From Desulfobulbus oligotrophicus (GTDB lineage Bacteria > Desulfobacterota > Desulfobulbia > Desulfobulbales > Desulfobulbaceae), in contig NZ_CP054140.1 of NCBI RefSeq assembly GCF_016446285.1, forward strand, positions 1,903,501-1,967,500: 64,000 bases of DNA, read 5' to 3'. The notes under the pieces were generated by a model. The model did no database searches and was not told the DNA's origin. It saw only the letters and a list, made by a program, of their open reading frames with translations. A program made the translations under genes and the position numbers. This document shows positions 16,875 to 26,857 of this stretch, piece after piece; the first letter of the stretch is position 1; every line of letters begins with the position of its first letter.

Positions 16875-18399
16875 ATGAAAAAGTCATCAATTGTCTTCAC
16901 CCTGAGTGTGTTGGCCATTGTGCCGATGGTGCTGCTGACATTGTCCATCCGGGAAAACAAGGCTGATCAGCAGGTGATAGACGCTGTGCCGGTTATTAAG
17001 GATGGTGAGACACGAGCTTCCGAGTGGGGAAAACATTATCCCCGTGAGTACGACAGCTACATGCAGACCAGAAAAAGTGATGAGATCGCCGACGTGCTTG
17101 AAGAAGATTCCGCCCTGGTGGTGATGTGGGCCGGGTATGCCTTTTCCAAGGACTATAATAAGCCGCGGGGGCATTACTATGCTATTGAAGATAACATCAA
17201 CACCCTGCGGACCGGGGCACCGGTTGACGATAAAACCGGACCTCAGCCAACTGCCTGCTGGACCTGTAAGTCGCCGGATGTACCCCGTCTGATGAAGAGG
17301 GACGGTGAGCTGGAGTACTTTACAGGCAAATGGGCAAAGTATGGAGATGAGGTTGTCAACACCGTCGGTTGTGGTGATTGCCATGACAACAAAACCATGA
17401 AGTTGACCCTGACCCGTGATTACCTGAAGCGGGCACTTGATGCAGAAGGTCGGCTGAAGGTTGCCGATGTCACCCATCAGGATATGCGTTCATTAGTCTG
17501 TGCCCAGTGTCATTCCGAATACTACTTCAAGAAAACCGAATGGGAAGACAAGGGTGAGCAGAAAACAGCACTGGTTGTGACCTTTCCCTGGAACAAGGGG
17601 ATCAGTGCTGAAAAAATTGAGGAGTACTATGACAGCTATGGTTTCAGCGACTGGACCCATCAGTTGAGTAAAACACCCATGCTGAAAGCGCAGCATCCGG
17701 ATTATGAAACATTCACGACAGGTATCCATTACCGGAACGGGTTGAGTTGTGCTGACTGCCATATGCCCTATGTTCGGGAAGGTGGTGTTAAGTACACCAG
17801 CGGAAGGTGGTGTTAAGTACACCAGCCATAACGTCAGAAGCCCCCTTGAGACCATTGCCAACACCTGTCTGAACTGCCACAAGGGGACGGAACAGGAGTT
17901 TCGGGAACTGGTGGAGTTGAAGCTGGATCGTAAAAACGAACTCGCCAGGGCGGCAACCGATGTGCTGGCCAAGGCGCACCTTGAAGCGGCTAAGGCTTTG
18001 AGCCTTGGAGCAACCGAAGAGGAAATGAAGGCTGCACAGCAGGATATCCGTCATGGTCAGTGGCGATGGGATTTTGCTGTTGCCAGTCATGGCGGCTTTT
18101 TCCACGCTCCGGAAGAAACACTGCGGGTGCTGGCTGGAGCAATCAACAAGGGACAGAATGCTCGTTTGAAACTACGGGTTGTTCTGGCCAAGTATGGTGC
18201 TGCAGACTATGAGGCTCCGGATTTCTCCACAAAGGAAAAGGCACAGGAGCTCATCGGCTTGGATTTAAAGAAGATGGCGGAGGAAAAAAATACCTTTTTG
18301 AATACCCTGAAACAGGAGTGGTTTAAGAAGGCGGAAGAGAAAGGATTGTTTGATCCGGACTCCCGTAAAGATATGGTACTGAAAACCTCCTATAATTAA
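16875..18399 (+). pseudogene. nrfA: Cytochrome c nitrite reductase NrfA, frameshifted by a 25-bp tandem duplication
   Basis: NrfA reduces nitrite to ammonium in the periplasm with five haems. The first frame (16875-17816, 313 aa) has a signal anchor, the special active-site haem CWTCK (128-132), and CGDCH (166-170), CAQCH (209-213) and CADCH (292-296). The fifth haem site CLNCHKG and the C-terminal helical domain are in a different frame that runs to 18399. The frames are split by an exact direct duplication of 25 nt (17777-17801 and 17802-17826), which introduces a stop at 17814-17816. Removing one copy gives an uninterrupted 499-residue protein reading CADCHMPYVREGGVKYTSHN, the normal length and sequence for NrfA. 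This is either a real, readily reversible mutation or an assembly error. Confidence 0.93.
17777..17826 (+). repeat. Exact 25-bp tandem duplication inside nrfA
   Basis: Two adjacent identical 25-nt units, each beginning GGAAGGTGGTGTTAAG and ending ACCAGC, occupy 17777-17801 and 17802-17826. Because 25 is not a multiple of three the extra copy shifts the reading frame. Flanking bases do not extend the identity, so the unit is exactly 25 nt. Confidence 0.97.
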
Positions 18400-18424
18400 T
18401 TTCAGATAACCCGTTGTTCATACC

Positions 18425-18471
18425 GGCTCCTCAAAGCTGCTTTTCCGGCAGTTTTGGGGAGCTCTTTTTTT
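18425..18471 (+). terminator. Intrinsic terminator of nrfHA
   Basis: An imperfect 15-16 bp stem pairs GGCTCCTCAAAGCTGC (18425-18440) with GCAGTTTTGGGGAGC (18448-18462) and is followed by CTC and seven T residues (18465-18471). It ends the nrfHA transcript 50 nt before the purA promoter. Confidence 0.85.
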
Positions 18472-18514
18472 AGTAGCCGCGTAGGGTTGTCACAGCGGTT
18501 CCCGAGCATCTCGT

Positions 18515-18543
18515 TTGACTTTCTTGTTTGTTTCTGCTACACT
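18515..18543 (+). promoter_or_regulatory. Sigma-70-type promoter of purA and the downstream run
   Basis: TTGACT (18515-18520) and TACACT (18538-18543) are separated by 17 nt, each differing little from consensus. Expected transcription start is near 18550, 80 nt before purA. Confidence 0.68.
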
Positions 18544-18618
18544 AAAAAGGTTGTGTGCCGGTAAAAAAGACTGAGGATTGTCGGGCTGTACCGTGGTGCC
18601 CGGAGACGCTATTTTTGA

Positions 18619-19944
<1,326 letters not shown>

Positions 19945-20065
19945 TACTCACTCCAGGGACTTGTCAAATTCAGGATCATGATTATGTAAATTACCGGTCG
20001 GGTTTTTGTTGTGACTCTTGATGGTTACCTGCATCAAGGCGACAAAACGGTGCCCGGCGTTCTGC

Positions 20066-20094
20066 TCCCGGAGACAAATTGCTCCGGGATTTTT
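20066..20094 (+). terminator. Terminator-like hairpin immediately upstream of rpoZ
   Basis: TCCCGGAG (20066-20073) pairs perfectly with CTCCGGGA (20082-20089) around an 8-nt loop and is followed by five T (20090-20094). It ends only 16 nt before the rpoZ start codon, so it could terminate purA transcripts or attenuate rpoZ-dnaJ expression. Confidence 0.6.
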
Positions 20095-20110
20095 CATGGA
20101 GATAAACAGC

Positions 20111-20377
20111 ATGGCTCGCATTACTGTAGAAGATTGTTTGGAAAAAGTCGGTGATGACAACAGGTTTGCTCTTATTCATCTGGCGGTGGAGCGCATTCGC
20201 CAGCATCGCAAGGGGGAACCTTTTCTGGTTACCGGTAAAAACAAAGAGGTTGTCATGACGCTTCGGGAGATTGCCGCCGGCAAGGTGACATTTGATAATA
20301 TTCATGAACTCTCCAGAAAGCCCAAGGCCGAACAGGTGATTGAGCCGGAAGCCGTGGATGAAGAGGATGAAGAATAG
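20111..20377 (+). CDS. rpoZ: RNA polymerase omega subunit
   Basis: The 88-residue protein begins MARITVEDCLEKVGDDNRFA, the conserved omega N-terminus, followed by LIHLAVERIRQ and VMTLREIAAGKVTF. Omega assists assembly of core polymerase and forms part of a ppGpp site in proteobacteria. The frame is open further upstream, but ATG 20111 is fixed by homology and by GGAGA in front of it. The C-terminus is strongly acidic (EAVDEEDEE). dnaJ follows after 22 nt. Confidence 0.95.
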   Translation: MARITVEDCLEKVGDDNRFALIHLAVERIRQHRKGEPFLVTGKNKEVVMTLREIAAGKVTFDNIHELSRKPKAEQVIEPEAVDEEDEE

Positions 20378-20399
20378 CCTTAAGAGATTGTAACTGATC

Positions 20400-21554
20400 A
20401 TGAGTAAAAGCTACTATGAAATTTTAGGCGTCAGTAAGGACGCGTCTGCAGAAGCGATAAAAAAGGCATATCGCAAGTTGGCGATGAAACATCATCCTGA
20501 TCGTAACCAGGGTGACAGCAATAGCGAAGAGAAGTTCAAAGAAGCTGCCGAGGCCTACGAGGTGCTCAGCGATCTGCAAAAACGGCGTATTTACGATACC
20601 TATGGTAAAGAAGGGCTGCTGAACAGCGGGTATAGCGGACCCGGCAGTAGTGAAGATATCTTTTCCCATATCAACGACCTGTTCGGTGACCTGTTCGGTT
20701 TCGGAGGCGGGCGGGGAAGACGTCGCGATCCTTCTGCACCTGTGCACGGCGAAGACCTTCGTTACGATATTCGCATTTCTTTCATGGAAGCTGTGCACGG
20801 GATACATCGACAGGTTGAACTCACCAAAAAAGAAACCTGCTGGACCTGCGAAGGCAGTGGATCACGGCCCGGACACAAACCTCAGACCTGTCCCACCTGT
20901 CAGGGGCATGGTCAGGTGATGCGTTCTCAGGGGTTTTTCCAGGTGACAACCACTTGTCCTCAGTGTCACGGGCAAGGACAGATCATCACGGATCCCTGTA
21001 CTGACTGCCAGGGGGAGGGTTTGATCAACCGCAGTAAAAAGGTCAGTATCCGAATTCCGGCCGGGGTTGACACCGGTTCCCGTATGCGCCTTGCCGGAGA
21101 AGGCGAGGGAGGGCGTCGTGGTGGACAGTCAGGTGATCTCTATGTGGTGATTCATGTTGATGGTCACGAACATTTTCAACGGGACGGCCAGACCATCTAT
21201 CTTCGTTTTCCAGTTTCCATGGTGCAGGCTGCGCTGGGGTGTGAGGCGGAAGTACCCACCATTCATGGCAGTACAATGTTGAAGATTCCCGCTGGAACCC
21301 AATCCGGCACACGGTTTACCCTGCGCGGCGATGGAGTCGCCAGTTTGCGTGGCGGTGCTAAAGGTGACATGGTGGTTGAGGCACAGGTGAAAACCCCGAC
21401 CAAACTGACCAAAGAACAAAAAGAACTGCTTCGCGAGTTTGAGAAACTGAGTAAAGAACACGAAGGGGATGGCTTTTTTTCACGGCTTTTCCATGGCCAT
21501 GTCGGCAAGCAGAAAAAAAAGAACGTTGATCAGGAAAAGGTGGCAAATGCCTGA
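20400..21554 (+). CDS. dnaJ: Chaperone protein DnaJ
   Basis: The 384-residue type I J-protein has a J domain with the HPD triad (KHHPDRN near 31-37), a G/F-rich linker ([12 protein letters not shown]), and a zinc-binding domain with four CxxCxGxG repeats ([32 protein letters not shown]). A substrate-binding C-terminal domain follows. It delivers unfolded proteins to DnaK and stimulates its ATPase. dnaK and grpE are not adjacent. It overlaps the moaC start by 8 nt, so the two are likely translationally coupled. Confidence 0.96.
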   Translation: MSKSYYEILGVSKDASAEAIKKAYRKLAMKHHPDRNQGDSNSEEKFKEAAEAYEVLSDLQKRRIYDTYGKEGLLNSGYSGPGSSEDIFSHINDLFGDLFGFGGGRGRRRDPSAPVHGEDLRYDIRISFMEAVHGIHRQVELTKKETCWTCEGSGSRPGHKPQTCPTCQGHGQVMRSQGFFQVTTTCPQCHGQGQIITDPCTDCQGEGLINRSKKVSIRIPAGVDTGSRMRLAGEGEGGRRGGQSGDLYVVIHVDGHEHFQRDGQTIYLRFPVSMVQAALGCEAEVPTIHGSTMLKIPAGTQSGTRFTLRGDGVASLRGGAKGDMVVEAQVKTPTKLTKEQKELLREFEKLSKEHEGDGFFSRLFHGHVGKQKKKNVDQEKVANA

Positions 21555-22044
21555 ACAGTTGACCCATTTTGACGGTCATGGTAACGCTCGGATGGTTAAT
21601 GTGGGTGACAAGGCGGCAACTGTTCGACGCGCGACTGCTGCAGGGGCTGTCACCATGTCACGACAGGTCTATGACATGGTTCGGCAGGGAACGGCCAAGA
21701 AAGGAGATGTTCTGGGAGTGGCTCGTATTGCCGGGATAATGGCGGCTAAAAAAGTTGACCAGTTGGTGCCTCTTTGCCACCCGCTGAACATCACCGGAGT
21801 GGATATTGCCTTCTCGTTCAGTGATGCGGATACGGCTGTTGCAATCGAGGCAACGGTATCCGTCAACGGCACGACAGGCGTGGAAATGGAAGCACTGACA
21901 GCGGTGTCAGTCGCGGCGCTCACCATCTATGACATGTGCAAAGCGGTTGATAAAACCATGGTCATCACTGACATCCGTTTACTGCACAAGAGCGGCGGCA
22001 AGAGTGGGGATTTCGTCAGGTCTTTCACCTCTGTACCACTATGA
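21547..22044 (+). CDS. moaC: Cyclic pyranopterin monophosphate synthase MoaC
   Basis: The 165-residue enzyme acts with MoaA to convert GTP to cyclic pyranopterin monophosphate, the first step of molybdenum cofactor synthesis. Conserved motifs are [22 protein letters not shown] (active-site H), [26 protein letters not shown] and SGGKSGD. ATG 21547 is chosen because the family starts with a short segment before the [13 protein letters not shown] block; the frame is open upstream inside dnaJ. Molybdoenzymes such as formate dehydrogenases are the likely clients but none is in the window. Confidence 0.95.
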   Translation: MPEQLTHFDGHGNARMVNVGDKAATVRRATAAGAVTMSRQVYDMVRQGTAKKGDVLGVARIAGIMAAKKVDQLVPLCHPLNITGVDIAFSFSDADTAVAIEATVSVNGTTGVEMEALTAVSVAALTIYDMCKAVDKTMVITDIRLLHKSGGKSGDFVRSFTSVPL

Positions 22045-22080
22045 GCCGGAACACGAGAACCACCTCGTTGGAGAGTGAAT

Positions 22081-22443
22081 ATGGATGAACAAAATCTGTT
22101 GCGTTTTAAAGAGCTGCTTGAAGGGATGAAGGTCGAGATCAGCTCTGATGTGGAACAGACCTTGAATGAGATGACAAGCCAGCTGGGAAATATACCTGAT
22201 CCTACTGATCGTGCCAGTATTGAGTCCGACCGCAATTTTGAATTGCGTATACGAGGGCGGGAGCTCAGACTCATGGATAAGATTGAAGAGGCACTTGCCA
22301 GGATCGATGATGGGACGTACGGGATTTGCGCCAGTTGCGGTTGTGAAATTGCCTTGAAAAGGTTGGAGGCAAGACCGGTGGCCAAGTTTTGCATTGATTG
22401 CAAGTCCCGGCAGGAACAGCAAGAAAAAGAACAGGGAAGATAG
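22081..22443 (+). CDS. dksA: DksA/TraR family zinc-finger transcription factor
   Basis: The 120-residue protein has an N-terminal coiled coil with acidic tip residues (DPTDRASIESDRN) and a four-cysteine zinc finger CASC-x17-CIDC near 85-108. DksA-type proteins enter the RNA polymerase secondary channel and, with ppGpp, retune promoters on starvation. GGAG at 22069-22072 fits ATG 22081 better than GTG 22075. It is shorter than E. coli DksA (151 aa) and may be one of several paralogues. The co-location with rpoZ, the other part of the ppGpp response, is notable. Confidence 0.9.
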   Translation: MDEQNLLRFKELLEGMKVEISSDVEQTLNEMTSQLGNIPDPTDRASIESDRNFELRIRGRELRLMDKIEEALARIDDGTYGICASCGCEIALKRLEARPVAKFCIDCKSRQEQQEKEQGR

Positions 22444-22452
22444 GCCGATTTT

Positions 22453-23451
22453 ATGCCTGAATTACGAAAAGACCCGATCCTCGGTCGATGGATCATTATT
22501 GCAGAAGAGCGAGGAAAACGTCCCACCGACTTCCTGGTAGAAGAGTCCAAGGTCAAGGGGGGCTTTTGTCCCCTCTGTCCCGGGAACGAAAAAACCACTC
22601 CTGATGAGGTGCTGGTGTATGGAAGGCAGTGGGGGGACCCTAACTCTTCAGGGTGGAAACTGCGGGTGGTTCCCAACAAGTATCCGGCCCTGATTATCGA
22701 AGGTAATCTCGACAAACAGGGAGAGGGTCTTTACGACCGCATGAACGGTATCGGCGCCCATGAAGTCATCATCGAAACACCGAATCATGACGATCGTTTT
22801 ACCTACTTGCCGCCGCAGGATATGCTGCTGACGTTTCTGGCTTTTCGCGATCGAATTCTTGATCTGGCGAAAGACAGTCGTTTTAACTATGTTGTGGCGT
22901 TTAAAAACTATGGGAAGGCGGCCGGAGCATCACTTGAGCATTCGCACTCCCAGTTAGTGGCCCTGCCTATTTTACCGCGGATGGTGACTGCTGAACTTGA
23001 GGGCAGTCTTTCCTATTACAAGTACAAGGACAGGTGTATTTTCTGTGATATCATTCGTCAGGAGATGCAACAGAACATTCGCCTGGTCTGTGAAAATGAC
23101 CACTTTGTAACGCTGACTCCTTTTGCGCCACGTTCACCCTTTGAAATGTGGATTCTGCCCAAACGTCACCACTCCTCATTTGTGGCACAGGACGACCGTT
23201 CCCTGATCGCCCTGGCGGAAATTTTTTCTGAAACCCTGCGTCGGCTGGATGCATGTATTCCCCATGCACCCTATAACTTTGTGCTCCATACCCAACCGTT
23301 ACGTTCCGGTTCGCTCGACTATTATCACTGGCATTTTGAAATTGTTCCCAAATTGACGTCCATTGCCGGTTTTGAATGGGGTACCGGATTTTATATTAAT
23401 CCCATGCCACCGGAGGACACCTGCCGATTTCTTCGGGAAGTTACACTGTGA
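22453..23451 (+). CDS. galT: Galactose-1-phosphate uridylyltransferase (GalT, HIT superfamily)
   Basis: The 332-residue protein has the GalT layout: a zinc site (CPLCPGNE near 40-46), RVVPNKYPAL, GAHEVIIETPNHD, the nucleophile motif HSHSQL near 163-168, a second zinc-ligand region (CIFCDII) and YYHWHFEIVPKL near the C-terminus. It exchanges UMP between UDP-glucose and hexose-1-phosphate. No galK/galE lies nearby, so the physiological sugar may differ; some family members act on ADP-glucose. It follows dksA after 9 nt and a response regulator begins 9 nt after it. Confidence 0.9.
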   Translation: MPELRKDPILGRWIIIAEERGKRPTDFLVEESKVKGGFCPLCPGNEKTTPDEVLVYGRQWGDPNSSGWKLRVVPNKYPALIIEGNLDKQGEGLYDRMNGIGAHEVIIETPNHDDRFTYLPPQDMLLTFLAFRDRILDLAKDSRFNYVVAFKNYGKAAGASLEHSHSQLVALPILPRMVTAELEGSLSYYKYKDRCIFCDIIRQEMQQNIRLVCENDHFVTLTPFAPRSPFEMWILPKRHHSSFVAQDDRSLIALAEIFSETLRRLDACIPHAPYNFVLHTQPLRSGSLDYYHWHFEIVPKLTSIAGFEWGTGFYINPMPPEDTCRFLREVTL

Positions 23452-23460
23452 GTGATTACC

Positions 23461-23817
23461 ATGGAAAAGAAACGAATTCTGTTGGTCGATGATGAAGAGA
23501 GTATACAGCTTCTCTACCGTGAGGAGTTTGAAGAGGAGGGATATATTGTAGACTCTGCCTTGAACGGCACTGAGGCACTGGAAAAATTCCGAGCCAATCT
23601 GCCTGATCTGGTGGTGCTGGATATCAATATGCCCGGGATGAACGGGATTGAAGTTCTGCGACAGATGAAAGAGATAAAAGCTGATATGCCCGTTATTCTG
23701 AACTCCGCCTATCAGGAGTACAAACAGGATTTCGGTAGTTGGGCTTCAGAGGCCTATGTTGTCAAATCCGCCAATATGGATGAGTTGAAGGCAACCGTTC
23801 GTAAATATCTCTCCTGA
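23461..23817 (+). CDS. Single-domain response regulator (CheY-like receiver)
   Basis: The 118-residue receiver has the acidic pocket DDEE (10-13), the phospho-acceptor Asp54 in VVLDINMPG, Ser82 in the Thr/Ser position (NSAY) and Lys102. There is no output domain, so it must act by protein interaction or in a phosphorelay. No kinase is adjacent; the hybrid kinase at 46925 is far away. ATG 23461 is chosen; the frame is open from GTG 23452, directly after galT. Confidence 0.88.
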   Translation: MEKKRILLVDDEESIQLLYREEFEEEGYIVDSALNGTEALEKFRANLPDLVVLDINMPGMNGIEVLRQMKEIKADMPVILNSAYQEYKQDFGSWASEAYVVKSANMDELKATVRKYLS

Positions 23818-23884
23818 AGATGATCGGTCCGATGGCCACCGGAAGTGCCGTTTTCTGCTCATTTTTCCCACCCCGCCACTCTGC

Positions 23885-24688
23885 ATGAAAGATATCCAGA
23901 GCCTTCACGATTCACGTCGGATTGATATCCGCAAGGTGGGCGTGAAGTCGGTCACCTATCCGATAATAGTCCTTGATAAGGCCTGCACCACACAGTCTAC
24001 GCTTGCGCGGATGAACATGTATGTGAACCTGCCTCATCATTTCAAGGGGACGCACATGAGTCGTTTTATTGAGATTCTCAATCGATTTCATGGTCGATTC
24101 AATCTGAAGATGTTCCGTTCTATTCTTGAAGAGATGAAAAACAGGCTTGATGCCGAGGCTGCGCATCTGGAAATGGCTTTTCCTTACTTCTGTACAGCTG
24201 GAACAATGCAGTCGGCACCTGGCATGGAACGTTATGATTGCCGGTTGCATGGTTCGCTGGCTTCGGATTTTGATCTTGTCGTGGAGGTTGAAGTACCGGT
24301 TCGTCTTTCCTCGCAGGGATGTCATGAGAACACAGCAGATATAGCGGGTGTCTGGGGTGATGTGACGGTTGCGGTCCGAATGAAGCATTTTCTTTGGATC
24401 GAGGATCTTATTGCCCTGGTGGGTCAGGGGGTGGACTCTCAGATGGCACAGACCAGAACAGTCGAATCCATGTGCCGGTGTGTAAGCGCGGTTTTACAGA
24501 GGACGGACTCGTTTCAATGGTACAAAGTTGTTGTGAAAAATCGAACCACCGGTTATTCAACATTTGCCTCCTATGAGTGGCCGGAACAGACGCTGTCACG
24601 GTTTGATGCCGTCGAAGAGACGTGCTGCCGTGGTGAGTTTTCACCGGCAGGGTTTTTCTGCCCGCATACTCTCCCAATTAACCTCTAA
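23885..24688 (+). CDS. FolE2/MptA-family protein (GTP cyclohydrolase IB-like), signature motif divergent
   Basis: The N-terminal half is clearly FolE2: IRKVGVKSVTYPIIVLD, then VNLPHHFKGTHMSRFIEIL near 47-65, and HLEMAFPYF near 94-102. FolE2 opens GTP for folate or 7-deazaguanine synthesis. At residues 136-165, where the family has the LCPCSK...GAHNQR metal/active-site block, this protein reads VEVPVRLSSQGCHENTADIA. The later block around a conserved Glu (KRPDEK...TE) appears deleted (GQGVDSQMAQTRTVESMCRC). I checked the other frames there and found no hidden motif, so it is not a simple frameshift. It may be an enzyme with a changed site or a non-catalytic paralogue. Confidence 0.75.
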   Translation: MKDIQSLHDSRRIDIRKVGVKSVTYPIIVLDKACTTQSTLARMNMYVNLPHHFKGTHMSRFIEILNRFHGRFNLKMFRSILEEMKNRLDAEAAHLEMAFPYFCTAGTMQSAPGMERYDCRLHGSLASDFDLVVEVEVPVRLSSQGCHENTADIAGVWGDVTVAVRMKHFLWIEDLIALVGQGVDSQMAQTRTVESMCRCVSAVLQRTDSFQWYKVVVKNRTTGYSTFASYEWPEQTLSRFDAVEETCCRGEFSPAGFFCPHTLPINL

Positions 24689-24700
24689 AAGTTGACTGCC

Positions 24701-26773
24701 ATGAGCGAACTTCTTTTTGAAATCGGAACAGAAGAAATTCCAGCGGGGTACATTCAACCAGCCCTTGATACGCTGGCCACTGCCGCGGCCGATAAACTGT
24801 CTGACCTGGGCCTTGCCTTTGGCACCATTCAGACCTTCGGTACCCCCAGAAGATTGACGCTTACGGTGACCGGCCTGCAGTCTCGTCAACCTGATCGTTC
24901 TGTCGAACATCTTGGTCCGTCGAAGAAGGCAGCCGTCGACGCAGAGGGGAGATGGACCCGGGCTGCGGAAGGTTTTGCCCGTTCACATGGTGTTGAACCG
25001 GATCAGTTACAGATCGTTATCACACCCAAGGGTGAGTATTTGCAGGTGGTGGAGGATGTGCAGGGACAGGAGACCGCTGTCTTGTTACCGGCACTGCTGG
25101 AATCGCTCGTTCACGGGTTGGTCTTTCCCAAGTCCATGCGTTGGGCCGATTACAATCTCACCTTTGCCCGGCCTATCCAGTGGCTGCTGGCTCTGCATGA
25201 TGGAGTGGTGTTGCCGATGACCATCGGCGGTGTGACCAGCGGCAATACGACCCGTGGCCATCGGTTCATGGCTCCGCAGGCAGTTCCTGTCACTGGTATT
25301 GAGAACTACCTTCGTACGCTGGCTGAATGCTTTGTGATTGCCGAGCCGGCTGAACGTAAGGCCATGGTTGTGGAAGCGGTTAAAAAGGTTGTTGTCGCTA
25401 CAGCCGGAACCAGTGCACAACCGGTTTTGCATGAGGGATTGCTGGACACAGTGACAAATCTGGTGGAGCTGCCCTGTGCTGTTTGCGGCCGTTTTGATCA
25501 GAAGTTTTTACAGCTGCCCGAAGAAGCCCTGATCACTTCCATGCGTGAGCATCAGAAGTACTTTCCGGTGGTCGATCAGGACGGCAAATTGCTTCCCCTT
25601 TTTGTGGCAGTGAATAACACCAGAGTGACAGACCAGGAACTAGCCACCAGTGGTCATGAACGGGTACTGCGAGCACGTCTTGAAGATGGCCTGTTCTTTT
25701 TTAATGAAGATCGCAAACGACCGCTGATTGATCGGTGTGCAGAGTTACACGGTATTGTTTTCCAGAATAAACTCGGGACAATGCAGGATAAAAGTGAACG
25801 TATCAGCCGCATGGCGGGTTTGCTGGCCGCTCAAATCGCACCGGAGCTCTATGACGATGCGGTGCGCGCCGCTACCTTGGCCAAGGCGGACCTGCTGACT
25901 GCCATGGTTGGAGAGTTTCCTACCTTGCAGGGGATTATGGGACGAGTTTATGCGTTGCATGATGGAGAAAAACCAACAGTTGCCCTGGCAGTTGAAGAGC
26001 ATTATCTACCGCTTCGTGCCGGAGGCAAGGTTCCCCATTCTCTGCTTGGAGCCATTGTCGGTATTGCCGATCGTCTGGACACACTTGCAGGGTATTTTGC
26101 CATTGGTGAGAAGCCGACCGGCAATAAAGATGTCTTTGGTCTGAGAAGGCAGGCGATCGGCCTTATCGGCATTGTGCGTGAACGCAATCTCACCATCTCT
26201 TTACACGAGTTTGTCACCGCCGCTTTACTCGGTTATGGTGATCTTGTCAGTCAGGATGTGCAGATTGTTGATGAGGTGATTTCTTTTATTCAGCATCGTT
26301 TTGAAAATGACCTCATCGCTTCGGATTGTGCGCAGGAGGTGGTTGAGGCGGCAACTGTTGCCGGATTTGATGAACTGACCGACTGTTTAAAGCGCATCGA
26401 TGCGTTAAATGAAATTTACAGACAAGGCAGTTTTCGGGTCCTGGCCGGTTCTTTTAAGCGTATTAACAATATTATCAAGGACAACAGGCAAACAGCCGTT
26501 GATGAGGCGCTGTTGACAGAGCCTGCTGAACGGGCACTGTATGCGGCCCTTGTAACTGCGCATGAAAAAGCATCACCTCTTCTTGAGCAACAGCTGTACT
26601 ATCAGGCCTTGCTGGAAATGCTGATCATAAAGGAGCCTGTTGATCAGTTTTTTGATAGCGTGATGGTGATGGTTGAGGATATTGATGTCCGTCAGAACCG
26701 TTTGAATCTGCTCAGTGCTTTAAGAGCACTGGTGCTCCGGGTGGGGGATATTTCTAGGATGCATGTGGAGTAA
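24701..26773 (+). CDS. glyS: Glycyl-tRNA synthetase beta subunit
   Basis: The 690-residue protein begins LLFEIGTEEIPAGYIQPAL, the hallmark of GlyS. Further conserved blocks are FPKSMRWAD, TRGHRFMAPQ, SMREHQKYFPV, GVFGLRRQA-like DVFGLRRQAIGL and NRLNLLSALR. It works with the alpha subunit (GlyQ) in an alpha2-beta2 enzyme charging tRNA-Gly. ATG 24701 is chosen over TTG 24692. glyQ, usually immediately upstream, is absent; the FolE2-like gene sits there instead. Confidence 0.96.
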   Translation: MSELLFEIGTEEIPAGYIQPALDTLATAAADKLSDLGLAFGTIQTFGTPRRLTLTVTGLQSRQPDRSVEHLGPSKKAAVDAEGRWTRAAEGFARSHGVEPDQLQIVITPKGEYLQVVEDVQGQETAVLLPALLESLVHGLVFPKSMRWADYNLTFARPIQWLLALHDGVVLPMTIGGVTSGNTTRGHRFMAPQAVPVTGIENYLRTLAECFVIAEPAERKAMVVEAVKKVVVATAGTSAQPVLHEGLLDTVTNLVELPCAVCGRFDQKFLQLPEEALITSMREHQKYFPVVDQDGKLLPLFVAVNNTRVTDQELATSGHERVLRARLEDGLFFFNEDRKRPLIDRCAELHGIVFQNKLGTMQDKSERISRMAGLLAAQIAPELYDDAVRAATLAKADLLTAMVGEFPTLQGIMGRVYALHDGEKPTVALAVEEHYLPLRAGGKVPHSLLGAIVGIADRLDTLAGYFAIGEKPTGNKDVFGLRRQAIGLIGIVRERNLTISLHEFVTAALLGYGDLVSQDVQIVDEVISFIQHRFENDLIASDCAQEVVEAATVAGFDELTDCLKRIDALNEIYRQGSFRVLAGSFKRINNIIKDNRQTAVDEALLTEPAERALYAALVTAHEKASPLLEQQLYYQALLEMLIIKEPVDQFFDSVMVMVEDIDVRQNRLNLLSALRALVLRVGDISRMHVE

Positions 26774-26812
26774 TATCTTAGTCCTTTTTTGTATCGTTAG
26801 TAAAAAACAGAA

Positions 26813-26857
26813 GAGAAACATCAAAGGCCGTCCATTGGACGGCCTTTGATGTTTCTC
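26813..26857. terminator. Perfect 45-nt inverted repeat, bidirectional terminator
   Basis: A perfect palindrome with 22-bp arms and a single central T spans 26813-26857 (core AAAGGCCGTCCA-T-TGGACGGCCTTT). The outer arms are A-rich on the left and T-rich on the right. It lies between convergent glyS and ccsA, as expected for a two-way intrinsic terminator. Confidence 0.82.

Noticed and set aside
17749-18399. Independent gene starting at TTG 17749 for the second half of nrfA
   Set aside because: Its first residues are in the wrong frame for NrfA and the rest is plainly the NrfA C-terminal part; the duplication explains the split fully.
24230-24480. Frameshift hiding the FolE2 signature
   Set aside because: The alternative frames across this stretch do not encode LCPCSK or GAHNQR, so sequencing error is an unlikely explanation.
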